A stretch of DNA of 64,000 nt from NCBI GenBank assembly GCA_009778915.1, contig WRFH01000002.1, positions 104,888 to 168,887 on the forward strand. The letters run 5' to 3'. Source of the DNA: Elusimicrobiota bacterium. GTDB taxonomy: Bacteria > Elusimicrobiota > Elusimicrobia > Elusimicrobiales > Elusimicrobiaceae. Below, one piece after another: positions 17,854 through 26,817 of this stretch; position 1 is the first letter of the stretch, and every line of letters starts with the position of its first letter. Both the position numbers and the translations under genes were made by a program. The notes under the pieces are model-generated. The model searched no databases. It had not been told where the DNA came from and saw only the letters and a list, made by a program, of their open reading frames with translations.

Positions 17854-19714
17854 TACAAAAAAAATAAACAATCTTAAAGAAGATTTTCAGAAAAATTATA
17901 AAAAAGTCGCGCAGCGCGTAACCATATGCGGCGACACAAGCTGCGCTTCCGGCGGTTCGCTTAAAGTCTACGACACTTTTAAAGAAGAAATGTCAAAACG
18001 CGGTCTTAACTTTTGTCTGGAAATCACTTCGTCATGCCTTGAAAACAGCACTTATATAACGAAAAGCGGCTGCCAGGGTTTCTGCTCCCAGGGCCCGCTG
18101 GTGGAAGTCAACGGCATACTTTACGTGAAAGTAAAACCGGCGGACGTCAGCGAAATTATAGACAAAACAATTTTGAAAGGCGAAGTTATCGACAGGCTTT
18201 TATATTTGGACGCTAAGGATAACACGCGCTGCAAAACTAAAGAAGACATCATATTCTACAAGAAACAGCACCGCATACTTCTGGCGGACTGCGGCACGCT
18301 TAACCCGGAAGATATCGGCGAATACATAGCGTCCGGCGGCTTTCAGGGCCTCATAAAAGCTTTTGAAAAAGGGCCCGAGGGTACTATCGAAGAAATGAAA
18401 ATTTCCGGCCTGCGCGGCCGCGGCGGCGGCGGTTTCCCGACGGGGCTCAAGTGGTCTATCACCCGCGCGTCAAAAGGCAAACAGAAATATATGATTTGCA
18501 ACGGCGACGAAGGGGACCCGGGCGCTTATATGGACCGCTCTATGCTTGAAGGCAATCCTTACGCCGTTATCGAAGGAATGATGATTGCCGGTTACGCGAC
18601 GGGCGCCAGTGAGGGCCTGTTTTATATCCGCGCCGAATATCCGAACGCCTATAAACGTATTCAGGACAGCATTGACAAGTTATACAAACTTGGTCTGCTG
18701 GGCAAAAATATTCTGGGCTCTGGTTTTAACTATGATTTGGAAATCAGGCTTGGCGCGGGCGCGTTTGTCTGCGGCGAAGAAACGGCTTTAATAGCTTCGA
18801 TAGAAGGCAAGCGCGGCACGCCGTCCCCAAAGCCGCCTTTCCCGTCCGTCAAAGGTTTATGGGGCTGCCCCACAACCATTAATAACGTTGAAACGCTGGC
18901 CGCGGTATCTTATATATTAAGGAACGGCGGCGCGTGGTATGCTAAAATCGGCACCGAAAAAAGCAAGGGCACAAAAGTTTTCGCGATGACCGGCAAAAGC
19001 AAAAACACCGGTTTGATAGAAATCCCTCTGGGTGCAACCGTTAAAGAGGCCGTTTACGACATCGGCGGCGGCCCGCTTAAAGGAGAAGAGGCCAAAGCGG
19101 TGCAGACCGGCGGCCCGAGCGGCGGCGTAATATCCAAAGTAAATTTCAATATGCCCATAACCTATGAATCTTTGCAGGAAATAGGCTCAATAATGGGCTC
19201 CGGCGGTTTAATCGTCATGGACGAGACGGACTGCATGGTTGACATTTCAAAATTCTACCTTGATTTCTGCGTCGACGAATCCTGCGGGAAATGCGCGCCG
19301 TGCCGCATAGGCAGCTACCAGCTGCTGGATATTCTGGAGCGCATAACGTCCGGCAAGGGCGAACCCGAAGACGTGGAAAAAATGCAGACCATAGCCAACG
19401 CTATGAAAAAAGCGTCTCTGTGCGGCTTGGGCCAGACCGCGCCGAACCCGGTGCTTTCCACGCTGCGCTTTTTCCGCGAAGAATATGACGACCATATACT
19501 CCGCAAAAAATGCCCGACGGGCAAATGCGGCAAACTGATAACTTATGAAATTATTACCAAAAACTGCGTCGGCTGCGGCGCGTGCAAACGCGCGTGCCCG
19601 GTAACCGCCATCACGGGCGAAACGCGCGCCCCGCATTTGATAGACCAAAAGAAATGCATAAAATGCGGCCAGTGCTTTGCGGCGTGCAAATTCAACGCGG
19701 TGCATAAGGGGTAA
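17846..19714 (+). CDS. hydB: Hydrogenase subunit HydB/HndC (NuoF-like, FMN and NAD(P) binding)
   Basis: Domains in order across 622 residues: an N-terminal thioredoxin-like [2Fe-2S] domain (ICGDTSCASGG, SGCQGFCSQGP), the NuoF core with the glycine-rich nucleotide/FMN site GLRGRGGGGFPTGLKW and NGDEGDPGAYMDR, GAGAFVCGEETALIASIEG, the cluster motif ESCGKCAPCRIG, and two C-terminal ferredoxin clusters (CVGCGACKRACP, CIKCGQCFAACK). This is the pyridine-nucleotide oxidoreductase subunit; in bifurcating enzymes it also meets ferredoxin. Confidence 0.95.
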   Translation: MLNTKKINNLKEDFQKNYKKVAQRVTICGDTSCASGGSLKVYDTFKEEMSKRGLNFCLEITSSCLENSTYITKSGCQGFCSQGPLVEVNGILYVKVKPADVSEIIDKTILKGEVIDRLLYLDAKDNTRCKTKEDIIFYKKQHRILLADCGTLNPEDIGEYIASGGFQGLIKAFEKGPEGTIEEMKISGLRGRGGGGFPTGLKWSITRASKGKQKYMICNGDEGDPGAYMDRSMLEGNPYAVIEGMMIAGYATGASEGLFYIRAEYPNAYKRIQDSIDKLYKLGLLGKNILGSGFNYDLEIRLGAGAFVCGEETALIASIEGKRGTPSPKPPFPSVKGLWGCPTTINNVETLAAVSYILRNGGAWYAKIGTEKSKGTKVFAMTGKSKNTGLIEIPLGATVKEAVYDIGGGPLKGEEAKAVQTGGPSGGVISKVNFNMPITYESLQEIGSIMGSGGLIVMDETDCMVDISKFYLDFCVDESCGKCAPCRIGSYQLLDILERITSGKGEPEDVEKMQTIANAMKKASLCGLGQTAPNPVLSTLRFFREEYDDHILRKKCPTGKCGKLITYEIITKNCVGCGACKRACPVTAITGETRAPHLIDQKKCIKCGQCFAACKFNAVHKG

Positions 19715-19717
19715 AAT

Positions 19718-21466
19718 ATGATTAAAGCTACGATAAACGGTAAACAAATAGAAGTCAAAGAAGGCACCACTATACTTGAGGCGGCGCGCCTTGTCAACAT
19801 GAGAATTCCGGTGCTGTGCAAACATCCGGATTTAGAGGCCGGCTCCGGCTGCGGCATATGCATTGTAAAAGCCAAAGGCATAGGAAAAATGCTCCGCGCG
19901 TGCTCGACGATGGTTGAAAATAATATGGACATCACGACGCATGATCCTGAAATCGTCAGCGTGCGCCGGACGGTTTTGGAGCTCATCATGTCCAACCACC
20001 CCAAAGACTGCCTCACCTGCGCCCGCAACCAGGACTGCGAACTGCAAAGGCTTTGCGCGGAATTCGGCATAAGGGAAGATTATTTCCCGAATATTCTGGA
20101 GCGCCACAAATATAAATATGATAATACGACGAAAACGATAGTCATAGACGGCAGGAAGTGCATTGCCTGCGGTCGCTGCGTAAACGTCTGCCAGAAACAC
20201 CAGAACGTCTGGGCGTTGTCTTTCCAGAAACGCGGCATTGAAACCGCGCTGAGCCCGGCTGGCGATATTACGCTTAATGAAAGCCCGTGCGTAAAATGCG
20301 GCCAGTGCTCAAACCACTGCCCTGTCGGTTCCATCGTCGAATATGACGAAACGCAGAAAGTATGGGAAGCGCTTAATAATAAAGATAAATACTGCGTCGC
20401 GCAGATTGCGCCGGCTGTCAGAGTTTCCGTCGGGGAAGCGTTCGGCTATCCGATTGGCTCTAATTTGACGGGCAAGCTTGTAAGCGCGCTTAAAAAGCTC
20501 GGTTTTAAAGCCGTGTTTGACACGAACATGGGCGCGGATATGACGATTATCGAAGAAGGCAATGAATTTGTCAAAAAATTTAAAGCCAAAGACAATCTGC
20601 CTTTAATTACGTCGTGCTGCCCGGCGTGGGTTGATTATCTGGAAAAGTTCCACCCGGACATGATAGGCAATTTCTCGTCGTGCAAGAGCCCGCATGAAAT
20701 AGTAGGCGTTCTGGCAAAAACTTATTACGCGCAGAAAAATAATATAGACCCGTCCAAAATCGTCATGGTCTCCATTATGCCGTGCACGGCCAAAAAATAT
20801 GAAATCTCGCGTTCGCAGGAAATGTTTTCGTCAGGCCAGCAGGATGTGGACGTTTCTCTCACCACGCGCGAACTCGCCCGCATGATAAAGCAAAGCGGCA
20901 TTGACTTTAAAAATATAGAGGACGCGGAAGGAGACAGCGTGCTGGGCACCTACAGCGGCGCCGGAACGATTTTCGGCACGACGGGCGGCGTTATGGAAGC
21001 CGCGCTTCGCACCGCGTATCATCTGATAACAAACAAAGAGCTTGCCGATGTTGAGTTTAAAGCGGTCCGCGGCTTGAAAGGTATTAAAGACACGGTTATA
21101 GATGTTGACGGAACCAAAGTACGCGTAGCCATAGCGCACGGTCTTGCCAACGTCGACGCTCTTCTTAAAGAAATTGAAGCCAAACGCGCCAAAGGCGAAC
21201 CTTCGCCTTATGATTTCGTAGAAGTTATGGCGTGCGAAGGCGGCTGCGTAGGCGGCGGCGGGCAGCCTTACGGCGTGACAAACGAACTGCGTAAAAAACG
21301 CGCCGCTGGCCTTTACAAAGACGACGAGTCCCAGAAAGCGCGCTGCTCCCACTTAAGCCCGGCGGTACAAACGGTGTATAAAGAGTTTGTAGGAGAGCCG
21401 TTAGGCGAAAAAGCCCACAAGCTTTTCCACAACCATTACCACAAGCGCAAAACTTATAATAAATAG
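19718..21466 (+). CDS. hydA: [FeFe]-hydrogenase catalytic subunit HydA
   Basis: The 582-residue subunit has an N-terminal [2Fe-2S] domain (CGICIVKAKG), the His-ligated cluster motif HPKDCLTCARNQDC, two ferredoxin clusters (CIACGRCVNVC, CVKCGQCSNHCP), then the H-cluster domain with L1 TSCCPAWVDYLEKFHP, L2 MPCTAKKYE and L3 MACEGGCVGGGGQP. L3 has Glu where Pro is common. With HydB and HydC this is a cytosolic trimer of the electron-bifurcating type, reoxidising NADH and ferredoxin to H2 during fermentation. No maturases (HydEFG) are in the window. Confidence 0.96.
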   Translation: MIKATINGKQIEVKEGTTILEAARLVNMRIPVLCKHPDLEAGSGCGICIVKAKGIGKMLRACSTMVENNMDITTHDPEIVSVRRTVLELIMSNHPKDCLTCARNQDCELQRLCAEFGIREDYFPNILERHKYKYDNTTKTIVIDGRKCIACGRCVNVCQKHQNVWALSFQKRGIETALSPAGDITLNESPCVKCGQCSNHCPVGSIVEYDETQKVWEALNNKDKYCVAQIAPAVRVSVGEAFGYPIGSNLTGKLVSALKKLGFKAVFDTNMGADMTIIEEGNEFVKKFKAKDNLPLITSCCPAWVDYLEKFHPDMIGNFSSCKSPHEIVGVLAKTYYAQKNNIDPSKIVMVSIMPCTAKKYEISRSQEMFSSGQQDVDVSLTTRELARMIKQSGIDFKNIEDAEGDSVLGTYSGAGTIFGTTGGVMEAALRTAYHLITNKELADVEFKAVRGLKGIKDTVIDVDGTKVRVAIAHGLANVDALLKEIEAKRAKGEPSPYDFVEVMACEGGCVGGGGQPYGVTNELRKKRAAGLYKDDESQKARCSHLSPAVQTVYKEFVGEPLGEKAHKLFHNHYHKRKTYNK

Positions 21467-21483
21467 TCTGTATACAAGAACAA

Positions 21484-21517
21484 AAAACGCCCGCAGAAGA
21501 TTGCGGGCGTTTTTTTA
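21484..21517 (+). terminator. Rho-independent terminator of the hydrogenase operon
   Basis: AACGCCCGCA and its complement flank a short GAAGA loop and are followed by seven T residues. A second G/C hairpin (CCCTCtCCCC ... GGGGcGAGGG, about 21526-21549) follows directly. Confidence 0.9.
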
Positions 21518-21586
21518 TTATTCTCCCTCTCCCCCGGAGGGGCGAGGGAAAAATCCCAAAAAACTCTAATTTTTGCAAAATTACAT

Positions 21587-21669
21587 CAGATCCCGATTGG
21601 AATCCTCTCCGTCGTAAAAAAACATAGCCTTTTTAGTTATTTTGGATTAAGTTTTTTTGGGTTTATAAT
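21587..21669 (+). promoter_or_regulatory. Conserved upstream block and promoter of the Cys-rich gene
   Basis: Positions 21587-21652 align without gaps to 49475-49540, upstream of an unrelated gene, with about 80 percent identity. The block ends in TTGGAT (21642-21647), 16 bp from TATAAT (21664-21669), so it includes the -35 region. In one frame both copies encode a similar peptide (QIPxGIxSxVKxH), so a duplicated coding remnant is an alternative. Confidence 0.5.
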
Positions 21670-21705
21670 ATAAGTGTGAATTTATGCTTATAAAGGAGGT
21701 TTTTT

Positions 21706-22200
21706 GTGAAAAAAATAATAAGAAATATTTTTGCCGTTGTTTTGGCATTCGCCGTGGGGACAGTCATAATTTATGGTTACGGTAGTTATAACGAATGCAG
21801 GTGCAACCAGGCATCTCCGGGCATAGCTTTAAGTCTTTGCTGTGCGGGCGGCTGGGGCGGATACGGCGCTAACGGAGACGCGCGCTGTTGTTCCAGCGGC
21901 TATACCTGGGACAGCGCCAATAAGAAATGTTGCGGCTGGGCTCAGGGAACATCTGGAACTGCACAAAAGTGGTGTACCTCAGATGGCACTACCTGTTATA
22001 TACAATATGGAAATACTACTCAGCCCACATGCACGTATGCTCTCGCTAACTCGACTAACAAGACTTGGACAACCTATGTAGGCGGCACTGGGTGTCTCCC
22101 TTCTTCAAGAGCTACATCAGGAACTGTATATTGCAATGGTAACCTCCCGCCTTTCTATGTAACGGTACAAGCAATCCCTTATACTTGTACATGTCAATAA
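21706..22200 (+). CDS. Cysteine-rich exported protein of unknown function
   Basis: I do not recognise a family. The GTG start has a strong AAAGGAGG Shine-Dalgarno 7 nt upstream. A basic N-terminus and one hydrophobic segment (residues about 7-24) form a signal peptide or anchor. The remaining 140 residues contain 15 cysteines, many as CC or CxC pairs (NECRCN, SLCCAG, RCCSSG, KKCCGW, YTCTCQ), with abundant Gly, Ser and Thr. This suggests a disulfide-rich secreted or surface protein. It has its own promoter and terminator. The Trx-ankyrin/DsbD operon at 27599 could act on it, which is inference. Confidence 0.7.
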   Translation: MKKIIRNIFAVVLAFAVGTVIIYGYGSYNECRCNQASPGIALSLCCAGGWGGYGANGDARCCSSGYTWDSANKKCCGWAQGTSGTAQKWCTSDGTTCYIQYGNTTQPTCTYALANSTNKTWTTYVGGTGCLPSSRATSGTVYCNGNLPPFYVTVQAIPYTCTCQ

Positions 22201-22215
22201 AATTAATATAAATGG

Positions 22216-22246
22216 GCCGCGCATTTTTCAGCGCGGCTTATTTTTT
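22216..22246. terminator. Terminator between Cys-rich gene and btuB-like gene
   Basis: GCCGCGC (22216-22222) and GCGCGGC (22231-22237) pair around an 8-nt loop and are followed on the plus strand by TTATTTTTT. It lies between convergent genes and may serve both. Confidence 0.75.
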
Positions 22247-24032
22247 AGTTGAAAAGTTTATATTTTACGCCGAGGAAGAACGTCAGCGGCGGGTTCGGGT
22301 ATAAAATATTCTGCTGGCCGGGCGGATTGAAGGAATTAAACATACCGTTTTTGGCGTAGTGCTGGTTCAACATGTTACGGACTCCGCCGTAAATTGAACC
22401 CTGGCCTATTTTTCGCTCAACGCTTAAAGTCCAGTCAACGTAAGCGGGCAGCCGCACTCCCGTTTTGCCCATGTCGGTATACTGTGTCCCTGTCCAATTT
22501 AACATAGAGAGAAACTCCCATTTGCCGGCGGTGAACACATTGTTCAGCCGCACGATATTTTGCGGCGCGAACTGCGCTTGCTCATAGCCGCCGGTACCGT
22601 ACGGGTTAATCTGATAATCTGCAAAATTGTAAATGAGCGTATTTCTTAAATCGCCTATATTATAATTAAGCGCCGCCTCAAGGCCGGAGTTGCGGCCTTT
22701 GCCGACGTTGACGGACTGCCAGATAAACGGCCCGGTTTGAACTATCGCGACTTTATCTTTTATCTCCGAATAAAAAATATTTGTTTTGAATGATAAATCT
22801 CCCGCCGTGCCTTCCGCGCCTATTTCCGCCGTCATATTTTGTTCCGGTTTAAGCGTGTCCGGGTTTGAATCATAATCCGCTATCGACGGAAACATTACCG
22901 CGCTGCTGCCGGCGGCAAAAAGTTTTATTTTGCCGCGCGTGGACAGTTGCGCTTTATAGGACAAATTATCGTTCCAGTAATCATGTCTGTCATAACGGGC
23001 CGACAGACCGGCGTCTAAAAAACCGATCGGAATATTCGCGATAGCGTAACCGGAATAAATATTGTAGTCAAATTTTTGCTTGGTAAAATAAGTCGCGTTT
23101 GTATCGAGCTGGCTGTAATGCCAGTCAGCGCCGAGCGCTAGTTGCTTGAGAACCGCGTACTCAAGTTTGGCGGCCGCGTCGTCGGTCTTAAATTCACTTA
23201 CGCTGCCGTACATCAGCGAACTTCTGTCTAAATTCGTATAAGATGCGCTGTAGTTCAGCCGGCCTAAAGAGCGCGACACGGTGACTGAGTTTAGTTTGTC
23301 ATGCATCCAGTCGTCCGGCGTTATTGCGGCCTGCTCTTTACTGCCGTTCCAATCGTCAACAGGCACGTCGGTGCCGCCAGGGAGGCCCATATAACTGTCG
23401 GTATATAAATAAGAAACAATGGGCGCGTAATCCCACGGTAAATTAACGCTTAGGTTAAACGATTTTTTGTCAAAGCCGCTGTTTTGCTGGAAGCCGTCGG
23501 ACTGGTCCTGCGAGTAGTTTATTTTAAACGGAATATTTAACGCGCTGCTTTGCACGCCGGCGTTAAAAATATTGGTTTTATATTTTGAAACTTCGGAGCT
23601 GGCGTCAACGAGCGTCACGCCGGGCTGCGGCGTTTTTGTGTAAATGTAAACCGCGCCCGCGCCGCCCGTCGAGCCGGCGGAAAAGCCTTTTTGTATTTCC
23701 ACATGGTCAATTACGGCGGTGGGGATTGTGGACATGTCCGTAAACCCGGTGGAGTCCATAGGCAGCGGCGCGCCGTCCAAGTAAAACTGTATTCCTTTGC
23801 TCTGGCCGCGGATGTTTAAAAGCTCCGATGAGCCGAAGCCGGAGGATTTAACCTGTACCGGCGCGTATTGTTCCAACACCTGCCCGACGGAAATATTCTG
23901 CGCCCAGGAATTGTCCGGGACGACGGTATCAAACCTCGGGTTTGTGGTTAATAACTGAAGGTCAATATTTTGCGCGAATATTGAGGGGGACAACAAAAGA
24001 CACAACGATGCTGCTGAGATAAGTTTATTCAT
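22245..24032 (-). CDS. btuB: TonB-dependent outer-membrane receptor, probable cobalamin transporter
   Basis: The 595-residue protein has a signal peptide (ending near SIFAQ), a plug domain with ELLNIRGQSKGIQFYLDGAPLP and VIDHVEIQKGFSAGSTGGAGAVYIYTK, and a 22-strand-type barrel ending KYKLF with a terminal aromatic-rich strand. Length and plug resemble BtuB-type receptors. The cobalamin riboswitch directly upstream argues that it imports vitamin B12 or a related corrinoid. No clear TonB box or B12 ABC transporter is adjacent. The ATG has only a weak GAG upstream. Confidence 0.85.
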   Translation of the reverse strand: MNKLISAASLCLLLSPSIFAQNIDLQLLTTNPRFDTVVPDNSWAQNISVGQVLEQYAPVQVKSSGFGSSELLNIRGQSKGIQFYLDGAPLPMDSTGFTDMSTIPTAVIDHVEIQKGFSAGSTGGAGAVYIYTKTPQPGVTLVDASSEVSKYKTNIFNAGVQSSALNIPFKINYSQDQSDGFQQNSGFDKKSFNLSVNLPWDYAPIVSYLYTDSYMGLPGGTDVPVDDWNGSKEQAAITPDDWMHDKLNSVTVSRSLGRLNYSASYTNLDRSSLMYGSVSEFKTDDAAAKLEYAVLKQLALGADWHYSQLDTNATYFTKQKFDYNIYSGYAIANIPIGFLDAGLSARYDRHDYWNDNLSYKAQLSTRGKIKLFAAGSSAVMFPSIADYDSNPDTLKPEQNMTAEIGAEGTAGDLSFKTNIFYSEIKDKVAIVQTGPFIWQSVNVGKGRNSGLEAALNYNIGDLRNTLIYNFADYQINPYGTGGYEQAQFAPQNIVRLNNVFTAGKWEFLSMLNWTGTQYTDMGKTGVRLPAYVDWTLSVERKIGQGSIYGGVRNMLNQHYAKNGMFNSFNPPGQQNILYPNPPLTFFLGVKYKLFN

Positions 24033-24034
24033 GC

Positions 24035-24128
24035 ATTAGTCTCGTAATTAAATTTCCAGACTGAGCAATCCGGCTGTAACGGTTGCGGACCAGCGCGGGA
24101 TTTTCACCCGACTTCCCTCAATTTGGAT
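24035..24128 (-). ncRNA. Cobalamin riboswitch (short form)
   Basis: Read on the minus strand, the leader has the cobalamin core in order: GAGGGAA, CGGGTGAAAATCCCG, then GTCCGCAACCGTTAC and GCCGGATTGCTCAGTC. These match the conserved GGGAA / GGTGAAAATCC / CCGCAACTGTAA elements of the family. A final hairpin (AGTCT ... AGACT) ends just before the ATG, which fits translational control in which bound cobalamin hides the start. It is shorter than full AdoCbl aptamers. Confidence 0.82.
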
Positions 24129-24162
24129 AAATATATTCTACATTATTTCCCCCAAAATTTTT

Positions 24163-24690
24163 TTAAGGTTTCCAGAAATATTTATTGCCGTTGATAAATT
24201 GATTAGCACCAGTGCTTAAGGTAGCACATAATTTTGCCCAGTTTGGTTTATTGCGATGATCGCACATATAATAACCTTTTGTGACGCCGTAGGTATAATA
24301 AACACTTGATGTGTCTGGATCTGAATAGAAATATGAGATAGACATATCTGCTGTTGCCCAACTTGATAAATCTCCACCCAGGTAAACGGCTAATTGTTTT
24401 TGTTCTCCTCCATATAAACGATATATATAATTACCTATGGTACATTGAGTGTCTGTACAGGCAGGGTCCATTGAAACGTCTAATTGGTCAAAGCGCGCGG
24501 CATAGTCGCCGGTTTCCAAAAAATATCTTTCCTGCGCGCCGGCCAATGCTTTTAAGGCGATATACGCCTGCGCGGCTTTGGATTTATTGACGGCGTTTTG
24601 ATATTGTGGCAGAGCGACGGCGGCCACTATTCCTATAATCAAAACAACCACAAGCAGTTCAATGAGGGTAAAACCTTTTCTGTAAACCAT
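24163..24690 (-). CDS. Type IV pilin-like protein
   Basis: The 175-residue product begins MVYRKG then [35 protein letters not shown], a classical prepilin with Gly-Phe cleavage and +5 Glu. The globular part keeps [22 protein letters not shown] and a late Cys pair ([14 protein letters not shown]), plus an early pair around CTDTQC. I chose the ATG at 24690, which has an AAAAGGA Shine-Dalgarno; an in-frame start at 24762 would cover the promoter block shared with the pilin at 9364. It stands alone next to btuB. Confidence 0.88.
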   Translation of the reverse strand: MVYRKGFTLIELLVVVLIIGIVAAVALPQYQNAVNKSKAAQAYIALKALAGAQERYFLETGDYAARFDQLDVSMDPACTDTQCTIGNYIYRLYGGEQKQLAVYLGGDLSSWATADMSISYFYSDPDTSSVYYTYGVTKGYYMCDHRNKPNWAKLCATLSTGANQFINGNKYFWKP

Positions 24691-24710
24691 AAAAATCCTT
24701 TTCCGCGTAA

Positions 24711-24766
24711 ATATATTTAAAAGTATATAAAAACGGCGCCAGACGGAAAAGAACATAGGCAAAATA
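24711..24766 (-). promoter_or_regulatory. Conserved pilin promoter block, copy 2
   Basis: On the minus strand this carries the same AAAAAAGTATTT, CTATGTTCTTTTCCGTCTG and ATATACTTTTA elements as 9306-9363. Here about 30 nt including a Shine-Dalgarno separate TATACT from the ATG, unlike copy 1. Confidence 0.6.
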
Positions 24767-24850
24767 CTTTTTTATAATTTAAATTCATTAGATTAAAATT
24801 ATATGTTGCAAATATTCCAATTTTTATATGAGAAACCCCGCGTTTTTTAT

Positions 24851-24856
24851 TATAAT
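24851..24856 (+). promoter_or_regulatory. -10 box placed for a leaderless mRNA
   Basis: A perfect TATAAT ends 6 nt before ATG 24863, with no Shine-Dalgarno. This also supports that ATG over an in-frame start at 24803. Confidence 0.5.
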
Positions 24857-24862
24857 GAAAAT

Positions 24863-25933
24863 ATGGACAGAATTATTTCGGTAGCTACCAAGAAAAGTAA
24901 AATTTATTATAAAGTTCAGGCCATTGCCGAGGAAATACTTGACGACAACGGCAACCCTACGCAGACCAACGGCGCGGTGCCGGACGGGGAAATTGTCGAA
25001 TTTGCGTCCAATCTGCAGACCGTCAAGCATTATAAAAACGGCGTGCTGCACGGCAAACTGCAGGTGCTGGATATCACCACCGGCAAAGTAACTCTGACGG
25101 AAGAATATGAAAACGGCGAACTGAAAAGCATTGTAGACACCGCGACGAGAGCCCCGCTCAGCCCGGCCACTACGTTAAAACAAGCCGAGCAGGAAATTAA
25201 AGAAGATTTGTCAAAAAAAGGCCTTGTTATGACGAAGGTCAAGGACAATCTTGTCTTCTGTAACGAAGGCCAGGAGGTCGCCCGCTGTCTGCTGCTGGAC
25301 GGTTCTCTGCTCTCCGGTAAAATACCGGACGGAATCATCAAAGAATATTATGAAAGCGGCGTGCTGCGCACTGAAGCGCCGTATAAAGGCGGCGTCATGG
25401 ACGGCGTTGTTACAAAATATGACGAATTCGGCCGCATGATTTTAAAAGAAAATTACGTCGATGGACGCCTTGACGGCGGCGCGGTTTATTACAATTACCG
25501 CGGGCAGGAAAAATCCAAAGAAACCGCCGGTTACAAAAACGGACGTCTTGAAGGAAGAAGAACCGCCTTCTACCCAAGCGGGCGCGAATTTATCGTAGAA
25601 AATTACGAAGCCAACCGCTTAGACGGCCGGCGGGAAGTTTATTTTGAAAGCGGCATTTTAAGCCTTGAAGAAAATTATAAAAAAGGTCTCTTAAACGGCG
25701 CGCGCGTTATATATTATCCCAACGGCGCGATGTGGTATAAAGAATTTTATATTAACGCGCAGCTTGAGGGCGAACGCCTGTCCTGTTACCCGAAGGGCGA
25801 ATTATATTTGAAAGAAAATTATAAACACGGCCTGCTTGAAGGGACTAAAATCGTTTATGACAAAACAGGTACCGCCGTGCTTGAGGAAGAATACAGTTTT
25901 GGCGAAAAAGTTAAAAAAAGAGGCAAACCGTGA
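24863..25933 (+). CDS. MORN-type (YwqK-like) repeat protein
   Basis: The 356-residue protein consists mainly of about eight 22-24-residue MORN-variant repeats of the form YxxGxLxGxxxxYxxxGxxxxEExY, for example ENYKKGLLNGARVIYYPNG and EFYINAQLEGERLSCYPKG. No signal peptide or membrane segment is present. Related proteins are often labelled YwqK-family antitoxins, but the repeat alone says little about function. It overlaps ispE by 4 nt and so is in one transcript with ispE and perhaps spoVG. Confidence 0.8.
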   Translation: MDRIISVATKKSKIYYKVQAIAEEILDDNGNPTQTNGAVPDGEIVEFASNLQTVKHYKNGVLHGKLQVLDITTGKVTLTEEYENGELKSIVDTATRAPLSPATTLKQAEQEIKEDLSKKGLVMTKVKDNLVFCNEGQEVARCLLLDGSLLSGKIPDGIIKEYYESGVLRTEAPYKGGVMDGVVTKYDEFGRMILKENYVDGRLDGGAVYYNYRGQEKSKETAGYKNGRLEGRRTAFYPSGREFIVENYEANRLDGRREVYFESGILSLEENYKKGLLNGARVIYYPNGAMWYKEFYINAQLEGERLSCYPKGELYLKENYKHGLLEGTKIVYDKTGTAVLEEEYSFGEKVKKRGKP

Positions 25934-26805
25934 GGGAGTACGGCATTTTCTGCCCCGCTAAAATAAATTTATTCCTTGAAGTCACCGCCAAACGCCCCGA
26001 CGGCTACCACGAACTTGCCACTCTGTTTGCCAAACTAAAATTCGGCGACAATATGACGCTGTCGCTTTCTCCGTCGGCAAAAACGGAAATTTTGCTTTCG
26101 GTATCCGGCCCTTACGCGAACTCTGTTACTGCTGACGAAAATAATTTGGTTTATAAAGCCTCCGCGCGGTTTTTTGAGTTCGCCAAGCTGTCCGCGCGCT
26201 GCGAAATACAACTTGAAAAAAATATACCGACGGGCGCGGGCCTCGGCGGAGGTTCGTCGGACGCCGGCTGTCTGCTCTCCAGACTTTGTGAAATTTACAA
26301 TATAGATTTTAAAAAAATTATCCCGCTGGCCGCGAAACTTGGCGCGGACGTACCGCTTTTTTTATATAAAGAGTCCGTTCTGCGCGCCGCCGGAATAGGC
26401 GATATTTTAACGCCGGTCCCTATCAAAAATAATAATTTTTACGTTGTTTTGGCATTTCCGCACGTGCATATTTCGACTAAAGAAATTTTTAAGCGTTTAA
26501 CCCTTGCTCCGGCGGCGGAAATATTGACAAATACTTCCAACCTTGATAAGATGGTTTATGCGCTTGCCGGCGGCAAAACGCTCGGTTACTGGGGGCAGTT
26601 TCTCTTTAACCGGTTGGAAAATTTTGTGTTCCCTTATGAAGAAGAAGTACGCGGTCTGAAAGACTTTATGCAAACCCGCGGTTACTCCATGATGTCAGGC
26701 TCAGGCTCAACCGTTTTTTCTTTGTTTGAAAGCAAAACGCAAGCCGCAAAAACAGCGGACCTGCTTAAAAACAAAGGATATGGGGTAATTCTAACGCAAC
26801 TCTAG
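25930..26805 (+). CDS. ispE: 4-diphosphocytidyl-2-C-methyl-D-erythritol kinase
   Basis: IspE phosphorylates CDP-ME in the MEP isoprenoid pathway. It begins with a GTG (GTGA overlap with the MORN gene) and reads FCPAKINLFLEVTAKRPDGYHEL, has the GHMP ATP loop NIPTGAGLGGGSSDAG and the C-terminal SGSGSTVFSLF. At 291 residues it is full length. It is followed 12 nt later by spoVG. Confidence 0.95.
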   Translation: MREYGIFCPAKINLFLEVTAKRPDGYHELATLFAKLKFGDNMTLSLSPSAKTEILLSVSGPYANSVTADENNLVYKASARFFEFAKLSARCEIQLEKNIPTGAGLGGGSSDAGCLLSRLCEIYNIDFKKIIPLAAKLGADVPLFLYKESVLRAAGIGDILTPVPIKNNNFYVVLAFPHVHISTKEIFKRLTLAPAAEILTNTSNLDKMVYALAGGKTLGYWGQFLFNRLENFVFPYEEEVRGLKDFMQTRGYSMMSGSGSTVFSLFESKTQAAKTADLLKNKGYGVILTQL

Positions 26806-26817
26806 GAGGGTTTGCTT

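Noticed and set aside
24711..24766. Sigma-54 promoter for the pilin (CTGGCGCC present)
   Set aside because: The -12 GC element is missing at the right spacing and copy 1 lacks the GG, so a TATACT -10 box is the better reading.
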